Shown here: one piece after another, positions 7,755 through 14,854 of the stretch
Numbering within the stretch: position 1 is the stretch's first letter
How the letters are laid out: each line of letters begins with the position of its first letter
Origin: Amycolatopsis mediterranei
GTDB taxonomy: Bacteria > Actinomycetota > Actinomycetes > Mycobacteriales > Pseudonocardiaceae
DNA: 64,000 bases
Direction of reading: 5' to 3'
Assembly (NCBI RefSeq): GCF_026017845.1
Contig: NZ_CP100416.1
Coordinates: 8,797,248 to 8,861,247 of the forward strand
The notes under the pieces: model-generated
The model's database searches: none
What the model saw: only the letters and a program-made list of their open reading frames with translations
Told to the model about the DNA's origin: nothing
Translations under genes and position numbers: made by a program

Positions 7755-8402
7755 GTGCCCACCCGCGCCCTGGTCTTCGACTTCGACGGCACGCTCGCCG
7801 ACACCGAATCCGCCGTCCTGCAGTCGTGGCAAGCCGTCTTCCGGGAACACGGGACCGAACTGCCGCTGGATGCCTGGTACGCCGTCATCGGCACCCAGCG
7901 CACCACGCCCGCCATGTTCGCCCTGCTCGCCGAGCACTCACCCGGGATCGACCCGGAAGCGCTGCGGCCCCGGACCCGGGCGCACGTGCTCCGGCTGCTC
8001 GAGAACCTCGGCCCGCGCGAAGGCGTGCTCGGCTACCTCGAAACCGCGCGCGAGCACGGCATCAAGCTGGCCGTCGCCTCCAGTTCGTCCGGGGCGTGGG
8101 TGAACCCGCACCTCGAACGGCTCGGCATCGACGGCTACTTCGACGCCGTCCTCACCGGGGACCTGCACAAGGCCAAGCCCGACCCGGACCTCTACCTCGC
8201 CGCGCTCGACGCACTCGGCACGGCCGCCGAAGAGGCCATCGCCTTCGAGGACACCCCGCACGGCGTCACCTCCGCCAAGGCCGCCGGGCTGACCTGCGTC
8301 GCCGTGCCGAACGCGATCACCCGGAGCCTCGACTTCGGGCTGGCGGACGTCGTGCTGCCGTCGTTCACCGCCAAACCCCTCGAGGCGCTGCTCAGCCGCT
8401 GA
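7755..8402 (+). CDS. HAD-superfamily sugar-phosphatase-like hydrolase
   Basis: A 215-residue HAD hydrolase of the beta-phosphoglucomutase-like subgroup with an alpha-helical cap. Motif I is VFDFDGTLADTES, motif II the Ser in VASSSSG, motif III the Lys in KAKPDPDLY, and motif IV EDTPHGV with the acidic pair. This combination is typical of small-molecule phosphate phosphatases or phosphoglucomutases; the substrate is open. GTG 7755 is preferred because residues before it do not belong to the fold. Convergent with, and overlapping by 11 bases, the NUDIX gene. Confidence 0.87.
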   Translation: MPTRALVFDFDGTLADTESAVLQSWQAVFREHGTELPLDAWYAVIGTQRTTPAMFALLAEHSPGIDPEALRPRTRAHVLRLLENLGPREGVLGYLETAREHGIKLAVASSSSGAWVNPHLERLGIDGYFDAVLTGDLHKAKPDPDLYLAALDALGTAAEEAIAFEDTPHGVTSAKAAGLTCVAVPNAITRSLDFGLADVVLPSFTAKPLEALLSR

Positions 8403-8859
8403 CCAGCGCCAGCAGCCGGTCCAGGAAGGGCAGCTGGCCCTTCACCAGCTTCTCCCGGGCGTCCGGCAGCGAGAACCACGCGACCCGGTCCACCTCGGGG
8501 AACTCCTGCTGACGACCCGAGCGCGGCGGCCACTCCATCGTGAACGTCCCGGGCACCACCGCGGCCGGATCGAGGTCGGCCTCGACCGCCCACGCCGTGA
8601 CGACCTTGCCGCCCGACTGCTTCACCACGCCCAGCTCGACGTACTCGCCGTCGGGCGCGGGCAGCCCCAGCTCCTCCTCGAACTCCCGCCGGGCCGCCTT
8701 CTCGGGGGACTCGTCCGGGTCGAGCTCGCCCTTGGGCAGCGACCACGCGGCCGCGTCCTTCTTCGCCCAGAACGGCCCGCCCATGTGCCCGAGCAGCACT
8801 TCGACGTCTTCGCCGCGGCCGCGGTAGAGCAGGAGCCCGGCACTCTGTTTGCCCGCCAT
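8392..8859 (-). CDS. NUDIX hydrolase
   Basis: A 155-residue NUDIX protein. The Nudix box GX5EX7REUXEEXGU is fully present, starting at GELDPDE and ending at REFEEELG, so the divalent-metal pyrophosphatase chemistry should be intact. The N-terminus (SAGLLLYR) and the segment LLGHMGGPFWAKKD resemble small MutT/Ap4A-type enzymes. ATG 8859 opens a 111-bp divergent spacer shared with the DoxX gene. The substrate (oxidised nucleotide, Ap4A or other) cannot be read from the sequence. Confidence 0.88.
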   Translation of the reverse strand: MAGKQSAGLLLYRGRGEDVEVLLGHMGGPFWAKKDAAAWSLPKGELDPDESPEKAARREFEEELGLPAPDGEYVELGVVKQSGGKVVTAWAVEADLDPAAVVPGTFTMEWPPRSGRQQEFPEVDRVAWFSLPDAREKLVKGQLPFLDRLLALVSG

Positions 8860-8902
8860 GAAGACAGTCTCCCGAAACTCTTCCAAGATTTTTCCGCGAG
8901 GG

Positions 8903-8930
8903 TGTCGAAACCGGCCGGGGCCCGATCGAC
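8903..8930 (+). promoter_or_regulatory. Candidate ECF-sigma promoter upstream of DoxX gene
   Basis: TGTCGA (8903-8908) and CGAC (8927-8930) are separated by 18 bases, 40 bases before the DoxX start. This resembles promoters described for ECF42-type sigma factors (TGTCGA and CGA/TC boxes). No sigma factor gene is in the window, so the link is inference. Confidence 0.4.
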
Positions 8931-8970
8931 GCGTAGGCAGAAGCAAGGGAAACCAGGGAAGGAACCCACC

Positions 8971-9408
8971 ATGACCGCCACCATCGCCCGCGAAACCCGC
9001 ACCACCACCCCGGCCAAGACCCAGGTCACCGGCATCGTGGTCGGCGCGAGCCGGATCGTGATCTCGTTCCTGTTCGGCTTCCACGGCCTGCAGGGATTCG
9101 GCTTCTTCGGTGGCATCGACGGCCAGGGCGGCGGCGTCCCGTTCGGCTCGTTCCCCGGCTGGTGGGGCAGCGTTTTCGAGCTCGCCGGCGCGCTGCTGCT
9201 GCTCGTCGGGCTCGCCAGCAGGCCGGCCGCCATCCTGCTGTCGGGTGTGATGGCCTACGCCTACTTCACCGTGCACGCCCCGATGGGCCTGCTGCCGCTG
9301 CAGAACATGGGCGAGCCGGCCGCGGTCTACTCGTGGATCTTCCTGCTGTTCGCCGCGGTCGGCCCGGGCCGCTTCGCGCTCGACACCTTGATCAAGCGCC
9401 GACGCTGA
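8971..9408 (+). CDS. DoxX-family membrane protein
   Basis: A 145-residue integral membrane protein of the DoxX family with four hydrophobic helices: around GASRIVISFLFGFHGLQGF, ELAGALLLLVGLASRP, AILLSGVMAYAYFTVH and YSWIFLLFAAVGPGRFALD. DoxX proteins have been linked to thiosulfate-quinone metabolism and, in actinobacteria, to oxidative-stress membrane complexes. ATG 8971 follows AAGGAA. A possible ECF-type promoter lies upstream. It is tail-to-tail with cvnD at 15 bp. Confidence 0.85.
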   Translation: MTATIARETRTTTPAKTQVTGIVVGASRIVISFLFGFHGLQGFGFFGGIDGQGGGVPFGSFPGWWGSVFELAGALLLLVGLASRPAAILLSGVMAYAYFTVHAPMGLLPLQNMGEPAAVYSWIFLLFAAVGPGRFALDTLIKRRR

Positions 9409-9423
9409 ACGCGCGCGGTCCGA

Positions 9424-10026
9424 TCAGTAGCCGCCCTGGGCAGCTGCGAGGTCGGACCGCGCCATCACGTGTTCCATCAGGCTGGTCAGTACCTGCTTGG
9501 TCGACTCGCGCTCGCGGGCGTCGCACAGCAGCAGCGGAACGTCCATGCCGACGTCGAGCGCCTGCCGGACCTCCTCCGTGCCGTAGCGGTACGCGCCGTC
9601 GAAGCAGTTCACGCCGACGACGAACGGCAGGTTGCGGCGCTCGAAGAAGTCCACCGCCGCGAAGCAGCTGTCGAGGCGCCGCGTGTCGGCCAGCACGACG
9701 GCGCCGAGCGCGCCCTCCGCCAGCTCGTCCCACATGAACCAGAACCGGTCCTGTCCCGGCGTGCCGAACAGGTAGAGGATCAGGTCCGGGTTGATCGTGA
9801 TGCGGCCGAAGTCGAGCGCGACCGTCGTGGTGGTCTTCTGCTCGACGCCGGACAGGTCGTCGACACCCTCGGACGCGGTGGTGATGACCTCCTCGGTCCG
9901 CAGTGGCGGCACTTCGCTCACCGAACCGACCATCGTGGTCTTGCCGACCCCGAACCCGCCGGCGATGAGTACCTTGACCGCGGTCGCGGTCAGGTTCCGC
10001 CGGGGGTCAGAGTTTCCGGATGCCAT
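9424..10026 (-). CDS. cvnD: Conservon small GTPase CvnD
   Basis: A 200-residue Ras/MglA-like GTPase, the fourth member of an actinobacterial conservon. The P-loop is GGFGVGKTT, the switch II region FGTPGQDRFWFMW, and the specificity region VGVNCFDG. The start is ATG 10026 (a TTG three bases earlier is possible) and lies inside the end of cvnC, a 20-base overlap that suggests coupled translation. CvnA-D are thought to form a membrane-associated complex resembling a eukaryotic G-protein system; in Streptomyces they affect development and secondary metabolism. No cytochrome P450 gene follows, unlike some conservons. Confidence 0.92.
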   Translation of the reverse strand: MASGNSDPRRNLTATAVKVLIAGGFGVGKTTMVGSVSEVPPLRTEEVITTASEGVDDLSGVEQKTTTTVALDFGRITINPDLILYLFGTPGQDRFWFMWDELAEGALGAVVLADTRRLDSCFAAVDFFERRNLPFVVGVNCFDGAYRYGTEEVRQALDVGMDVPLLLCDARERESTKQVLTSLMEHVMARSDLAAAQGGY

Positions 10027-10378
10027 CAAGAACCGCCTGCAATACGTGTCGGTTGGGGGTTTCCTGGACCGGTGCCGCGGTACGGAACAGCACCAGGTTC
10101 TGCTCGATGAGGTCGCTCAGCATCACCTTCACCACGGGCAGCGGGAGATCGACCCGGGCGGCCACCTCGGCCACCGAGACCGGCCGCTGGCACAGGGCGA
10201 TGATGCGCGCGTACTCCGGTTCGAGCATGCCCGCTTCGTGCGCGGTGCGCAGTGCGACCACGAGCGTGATGAGGTCGAGCCCGAGCGTGTCCGACCGGGT
10301 GCGGCCGCCCGTGACCGCATACGACCGGACCAGGGGGCCGGCCTCGTCGTCGAACCAGGCTTCGTGCCGTGCGCTCAT
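10007..10378 (-). CDS. cvnC: Conservon protein CvnC (DUF742)
   Basis: A 123-residue DUF742 protein. It carries VRSYAVTGGRTRSD near the N-terminus and a winged-helix-like C-terminal half (SVAEVAARVDLPLPVVKVML, then DLIEQNLV). It lies between cvnB (four-base ATGA overlap) and cvnD (20-base overlap). DUF742 proteins are the conservon component of least certain function, possibly linking the roadblock protein and the GTPase. Length matches the family. Confidence 0.92.
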   Translation of the reverse strand: MSARHEAWFDDEAGPLVRSYAVTGGRTRSDTLGLDLITLVVALRTAHEAGMLEPEYARIIALCQRPVSVAEVAARVDLPLPVVKVMLSDLIEQNLVLFRTAAPVQETPNRHVLQAVLDGIRKL

Positions 10379-10794
10379 GGCGACGTGGGCAGGACGCCGG
10401 CGCCGGTCCGCGGAGCCGAGGTGAGGACCTGGCCGACCCGCTTCACCATCAGGTTCATCTCGTACGCGACCAGTCCCATGTCCGCGTCTTCACGGGCGAG
10501 CAGGGCGAGGCAGGCGCCCCGCCCGGCCGCCGTCACGAACAGGAACGCGTGGTCCATCTCGACCATCGTCTGGCGGACGTTGCCGCCGCCGAAGTGCCGT
10601 CCGGTGCCCCGGGCCAGGCTCTGGAACGCCGAAGCCACCGCGGACAGGTGTTCGGCGTCCTCCTCGGAAAGGTTGCCCGACCTCCCGATCAGCAGGCCGT
10701 CCGAGGACAGCACCACCGCCCGGTCCGCCCCGGCGACCCGCTTGACGAGGTCGTCCAGCAGCCAGTCGAGCTCGTGGGCGCCTGAGTTGACCAT
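10375..10794 (-). CDS. cvnB: Conservon roadblock/LC7 protein CvnB
   Basis: A 139-residue roadblock/LC7 domain protein, of the fold that regulates small GTPases (MglB-type activating proteins). The domain runs LDWLLDDLVKRVAGADRAVV, SSDGLLIGRS and on to the MVEMDHAFLFVTAAGRGACL strand region. Its ATG overlaps the cvnA stop (TAATG, one shared base) and its stop overlaps cvnC, so the operon is translationally linked. It probably acts on CvnD. Confidence 0.93.
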   Translation of the reverse strand: MVNSGAHELDWLLDDLVKRVAGADRAVVLSSDGLLIGRSGNLSEEDAEHLSAVASAFQSLARGTGRHFGGGNVRQTMVEMDHAFLFVTAAGRGACLALLAREDADMGLVAYEMNLMVKRVGQVLTSAPRTGAGVLPTSP

Positions 10795-13439
10795 TACTCG
10801 CGCTCTCCGTACCTGTCGTCGTTCTCGGAAAACTCTTCGTCTCGGGCCCGCCGGGTGCCCTGCTGGAAGGCGGACAGCCTGCTGCGGGCGACCTCCGGCG
10901 AGTCCAGCCGGACCTCTTCACGCTCCTGGGCGGGCTTGTCTTCCCGCAGCTGGGGCACGAGGTTCTGCTGACGTCGCCGTTGCGGCAGCGGCGGCCGGCC
11001 GGGCGCCTCCGGGCGGCGCGGCTGCTGCGGGCGGCTTTCGGGCGTCGCCGCGGCCCGCGGCTCCTGCGGCGGCCACACCGGCTGCTGCGCGGACGGCCGT
11101 GCCGGGCGCGAGGACCGGGCGGGCGGGGCGGGCGGCCGGACCGCGGCCACCGGCTGGGCCTGGGTCGGCTGGCTCACCGGCTCCGACACGGACCCGACCG
11201 GGACCGGCGTCGGCCCGGACGGCGGCTGCGTGGCCGGCGACAGCGGGACCTGCGACAGCGTCGAGGTCGACACCGTGGACGGCGACCGGTCCGGGGCCGG
11301 CGGCGGGACGGTAACCGGCGGCGCCGCTGCGGGCGGCGGTGTCACGGCCGCGGGAGCCATGACCGGCGCCGGCGGCGCGGGCGGCTCGGTGCGGTGCCGG
11401 GCCGGGCGGCGGACCGGCCGCTTGAGCGGCGCGACCTCGTCGTTGGCCATCGTCTCCGGCTCGACCGGGTTCGGGACGAGCTCCGGCTTCGGCGGGGTGA
11501 TCGGCTGCTCCGGCTCGGTCTCCGCCAAGGGGGCCAGCAGGTCGGTGCGCACCAGCACGATGGCCCGGGTGCCGCCGTAGGCCGACTCCCGCAGGTGCAC
11601 CTGGATGCCGTGCCGCGCGGCCAGCCGCGCGACCACGAACAGGCCGAGGCGGGGTTCGTCCGACAGCGCCATGATCCCGAAGTCCGGCGGGTCGGCCAGC
11701 ATCGTGTTGATCTCTTCGGTCTGGTCCGGCTCGAGCCCGAGGCCCTGGTCCTCGACCTCGATCACGACGCCCTTGCCGACCACGTTGCCGCGGATCTCGA
11801 CCCGCGACTGCGGCGGCGAGAACGCCGTCGCGTTGTCGATCAGCTCGGCGAGCAGGTGCACGAGGTCGCCGACGACCGGGCCGCGGATGGCGATCTGCGG
11901 CAGCACGGCCGTCTTGACCCTGGCGAAGTCCTCGGTCTCGGCGGACGCGCCGCGGACCAGCTCGGCCAGCCCGACCGGGTTGCGCCACTGGCGGCCCGGC
12001 TGGCCGCCGCCGAGGATGATCAGGTTCTCCGCGTTGCGCCGGGCGCGGGTGGAGAGGTGGTCGAGCTGGAACAGCGTGTCCAGCTGCTCCGGGTCTTCCT
12101 GCTTGCGCTCGGCCTGGTCGAGCACCTTGAGCTGGCGGTGCACGATGACCTGGCTGCGGTGGGCGATGTTGAGGAACACCGTCTTGGTGCCCTCCTTGGT
12201 CTTCGCCTCCTCGATGGCGGCCGCGATGGCGGTCTGCTGCGCCTTGTTGAAGGCGTCGGCGACCTGGCCGATCTCGTCGGTGCCGTGGTCGAGGAAGTGA
12301 CCGCCTTCTTCGAGGTCGACGGGCTCGCCCGCCTGGACGCGCGCCACCAGCTCGGGCAGCCGGACCTCGGCCGCGTCGAGGGTGTCCTCGCGCAGCCGGT
12401 GCAGGCGGCCGATGAGCCGGTTCGACAGCCGGACGGCGACGAACACCACGAAGACCGCGAACAGGACCGCGACCACGCCGGCGATCAGCGACTCGGTGAA
12501 CGTCGAGTCGGCGTCGTTGATCGCGGCCTGGCTCGCGTTGGAGCTCTGCAGGATGAAGATGCCCATCAGCGCGGAACCGACCTGGCGGGCGGCGGTGCGC
12601 CACTGGTCCTGCGGCACCGGCAGCTTCGACAGGTCGCCACGCAGGAACGTGGTCTCGACCTGGTTGACCGTCTGCCACGGCTGGCTGGCCAGCAGCTCGT
12701 CGTACTTGGCCTTGACCTCGGGGATCAGCTTCGGCGCCGACGCGTCGAGCTGGGCGTGGTAGGCACCGACCTGGCCGACGTAGGTCCGGAAGTCGTCGTT
12801 GCTCAGCCCGCCCGCGGCCAGCCCGGCGGCGGCGAGGGCGTCACTGCGCTGCATCTCGTCGGCCGCGGTGAACAGCGGGATGGCGGTCAGCCGGTCGAAC
12901 GCGTTCTGGGCGCCGCGCGCGTTCTGCGCGAGCCCGGCCACGCCGTCGGTGAACTGGTCGATCATCTTGTTGTAGTAGACGAAGGCCTGGTTGATCTGCA
13001 TCTGGCCGCCGTCGATCGCCTGCCGGTTCTGCGGCAGCTGCTGGTACAGCCCGAAGAACGTGGTGATGTTCTTCAGCACGCTCGGCGGGGTGTCGTCGTA
13101 GTCGGCGAAGCTGTCCTTGAGGTACTGGATCGTCTTCGCGGCGTTCTCGTCCGTCTTCGGCCGGACGGCCGCGAGCACGGCGCGCTGGTTGCTCTGGCCC
13201 GCGAGCAAGCTCAGCGTGGCCTGGCGCTCCTGCTGCAGGGAGGCGAGGAAGGGGATCGACGGGGCTTCCGAGCCCCGGATGCGGTTCGTGTAGTCCCGGC
13301 CGGTGACGGCGTCGTAGATCAGGTAGCCCGCGAGGGCCACCCCGACCAGCAACAGCGCGACACTGGGGACGAGCGCGATCGTGAGCACGCGCTTCCGAAT
13401 CGAGGATCCCCGGTTGCGTCGAAGAGAAATCTGCTTCAC
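10794..13439 (-). CDS. cvnA: Conservon sensor histidine-kinase-like protein CvnA
   Basis: An 881-residue membrane sensor. TM1 lies at about residues 19-42, a helical extracytoplasmic sensing domain at 43-315, TM2 at about 318-340, then HAMP. The kinase-like core has NIAHRSQV (about 422), the DHLSTRARRNAENL helix, the N box ELIDNATAFSPP (about 531) and the glycine box DQGLGLEP. Residues 660-881 are Pro/Ala-rich and disordered. Conservon CvnA proteins bind ATP, but classical phosphotransfer to a response regulator is not established, and none is nearby. The start is GTG 13439. A CebR-like palindrome sits about 270 bp upstream. Confidence 0.92.
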   Translation of the reverse strand: MKQISLRRNRGSSIRKRVLTIALVPSVALLLVGVALAGYLIYDAVTGRDYTNRIRGSEAPSIPFLASLQQERQATLSLLAGQSNQRAVLAAVRPKTDENAAKTIQYLKDSFADYDDTPPSVLKNITTFFGLYQQLPQNRQAIDGGQMQINQAFVYYNKMIDQFTDGVAGLAQNARGAQNAFDRLTAIPLFTAADEMQRSDALAAAGLAAGGLSNDDFRTYVGQVGAYHAQLDASAPKLIPEVKAKYDELLASQPWQTVNQVETTFLRGDLSKLPVPQDQWRTAARQVGSALMGIFILQSSNASQAAINDADSTFTESLIAGVVAVLFAVFVVFVAVRLSNRLIGRLHRLREDTLDAAEVRLPELVARVQAGEPVDLEEGGHFLDHGTDEIGQVADAFNKAQQTAIAAAIEEAKTKEGTKTVFLNIAHRSQVIVHRQLKVLDQAERKQEDPEQLDTLFQLDHLSTRARRNAENLIILGGGQPGRQWRNPVGLAELVRGASAETEDFARVKTAVLPQIAIRGPVVGDLVHLLAELIDNATAFSPPQSRVEIRGNVVGKGVVIEVEDQGLGLEPDQTEEINTMLADPPDFGIMALSDEPRLGLFVVARLAARHGIQVHLRESAYGGTRAIVLVRTDLLAPLAETEPEQPITPPKPELVPNPVEPETMANDEVAPLKRPVRRPARHRTEPPAPPAPVMAPAAVTPPPAAAPPVTVPPPAPDRSPSTVSTSTLSQVPLSPATQPPSGPTPVPVGSVSEPVSQPTQAQPVAAVRPPAPPARSSRPARPSAQQPVWPPQEPRAAATPESRPQQPRRPEAPGRPPLPQRRRQQNLVPQLREDKPAQEREEVRLDSPEVARSRLSAFQQGTRRARDEEFSENDDRYGERE

Positions 13440-13985
13440 CTGGGTCCGTTTTCCTTCCGGCAGTACATGGTTTCGGGTCGCCCGAGGCGTTCGACACCCG
13501 GATTCCGACCAGCCGGATCAACATCACCGTGGTCTGCTTCGCCCGCGACGACGTTAGGCAGCCCTCCAGGGCGCGTCAAGTCCGTGGCGAGAACGTGATC
13601 TTGAACCGGTGACCCGTCAACACTCGCCGCCTGCGCTTGGAAAGTCCACCACCGTAAGTCGTGACGTTCGTCGCAGGGCGACTTTCGTTCCACGCACGGA
13701 TGTGAGCACTGGGAGCGCTCCCGTTCGCCGCCGCGCGTCCCGGTCCGCCCCTCTACGTACGACAGCGGCGAATCGTTCGGTGACAAACATCACGGACCCG
13801 CACTCGCCCCTCCGGACCCCGCCTTCGTCCGGAGTAGACAGCCCCGGGAAAGCGGAATGCGCAGGATTGGGGAACACCGCCACGGATTCACCGGAGACCG
13901 AGTCGTAATTCCCGGCATTCCGCAATCGCAGCCGGCTGATCACGCTGCGGTGGCCCGGTACCGGTTCCGCGACCGCGGCCGGCGA
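13440..13985. other. 546-bp intergenic region upstream of conservon
   Basis: Only short, non-conserved reading frames occur here, none with a convincing start or composition. It presumably contains the cvnA promoter, but I could not fix one: TGACAA at 13781-13786 (TTGTCA on the minus strand) could be a -35, with no good -10 partner. The one clear element is a palindrome at 13710-13723. The neighbouring gene on the left-facing strand (13986-14642) ends at the right edge of the gap. Confidence 0.5.
13710..13723. promoter_or_regulatory. CebR/CelR-like LacI-family operator
   Basis: TGGGAGCGCTCCCG contains the perfect 12-bp palindrome GGGAGCGCTCCC. It matches 13 of 14 positions of the operator TGGGAGCGCTCCCA, known for the cello-oligosaccharide repressors CebR and CelR in Streptomyces and Thermobifida. 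It lies in the spacer before cvnA; no cellulase or sugar-transport gene is in the window. The match is seen; regulation is inference. Confidence 0.55.
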
Positions 13986-14642
13986 TCAGCCGGGGAACTC
14001 GTCGGCCAGCGTGTTCCAGAAGAGCAGCTCGTAACTCTGGAAGAGCCGGGCGCAGCGGTGCGCTTCGCGTTCGTCGAGCCGGTGGGCGTCGAGGCCGGCC
14101 TGGATCGCGGCGAGCGCTTGTTCTTCTATTTCCGGCACGTCCGCAGCAAAGAAGTCGAAGAACGCACATTGCTCGTCGGTGAAGCCGTAGTGCGCGCGCA
14201 TGCCGGCGGCGACGTCCCGGCAGTACCGGCCGAAGGCGGCGAAGTTGGCGAAGATCCCCGCCGCGGTGGCCGACGACTCGCCGTTCAGCGCGAGCCAGGC
14301 GACGTAGGCCGGGTAGACCTGGCAGCCCGCGCGCGGGCGTTCCTTCCCGTGGTCCGGACCGGTCGCCGCGAGCAACGCGTCGAGCATCCCGTTCGCCTGC
14401 TGCTCGCCCGGCGCGAGCCCGCCGAAGAAGGTGCGCGCGTTCGGTTCGTCGGCCCGGGCGGCCAGCGCGTGGAAGCTCCGCCAGTCACTGAGCGTGATCA
14501 GCTTCTCCTCGGCGGCGAGCGCGGCGAACACCGCGCGCGGCGCCCGGCCCGCGGTGATCAGCGGCACGAGCCGGTTGTCGTCGTCGCGCGGCGCGAGTTC
14601 GGCCTGGATCTCTTCGAGCAGCTTGCGCGCCGACCGCGTCAT
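13986..14642 (-). CDS. TenA/heme-oxygenase-fold-like protein
   Basis: A 218-residue all-helical protein. The spacing of aromatic and acidic residues (FANFAAFGRYCRDVAAGM, then YGFTDEQCAFFDFFA) resembles the TenA/PqqC/heme-oxygenase-like superfamily; TenA members salvage thiamine pyrimidine. I cannot identify the TenA catalytic Cys/Glu set with confidence, so the enzymatic call is open. ATG 14642 has a strong GGGGGGA ribosome-binding site. It is divergent from the acyl-CoA ligase. No thiamine gene is nearby. Confidence 0.5.
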   Translation of the reverse strand: MTRSARKLLEEIQAELAPRDDDNRLVPLITAGRAPRAVFAALAAEEKLITLSDWRSFHALAARADEPNARTFFGGLAPGEQQANGMLDALLAATGPDHGKERPRAGCQVYPAYVAWLALNGESSATAAGIFANFAAFGRYCRDVAAGMRAHYGFTDEQCAFFDFFAADVPEIEEQALAAIQAGLDAHRLDEREAHRCARLFQSYELLFWNTLADEFPG

Positions 14643-14817
14643 CGGTTCCCCCCGGAGTCCGCCGTCCCTCGTGGCAGCAGTCCCTCCATTGAAGCGCGGT
14701 TCCGGCGCGAACGCCCGTGTACACAGTGGACAGTCGTGAGAGCCTGACCGCTTTGTCCGGTTCGACGGCGACGGTTGACGTGGCCGCGATTCTCTATCCC
14801 CCTGCGCCGGGAGCCCC

Positions 14818-14848
14818 TACAGTGTGGCCATCCGGAGTACCGAGGAGG
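14818..14848 (+). promoter_or_regulatory. Promoter -10 and ribosome-binding site of acyl-CoA ligase gene
   Basis: TACAGT (14818-14823) is a good -10 hexamer. A strong GAGGAGG-type site (14842-14848) sits seven bases before TTG 14855 and decides that unusual start. An upstream TTGACG (14776-14781) is too far to pair with this -10 and may belong to another promoter. Confidence 0.5.
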
Positions 14849-14854
14849 CCAGCG

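Noticed and set aside
13436..13943. Short open frames in the gap before cvnA
   Set aside because: No ribosome-binding sites, no recognisable protein features, mutually overlapping on both strands.
14729..14740. Shared 12-mer TACACAGTGGAC (also near 32162)
   Set aside because: The second copy lies inside the aldo/keto reductase coding end; two copies in 64 kb are not enough to call a repeat family.
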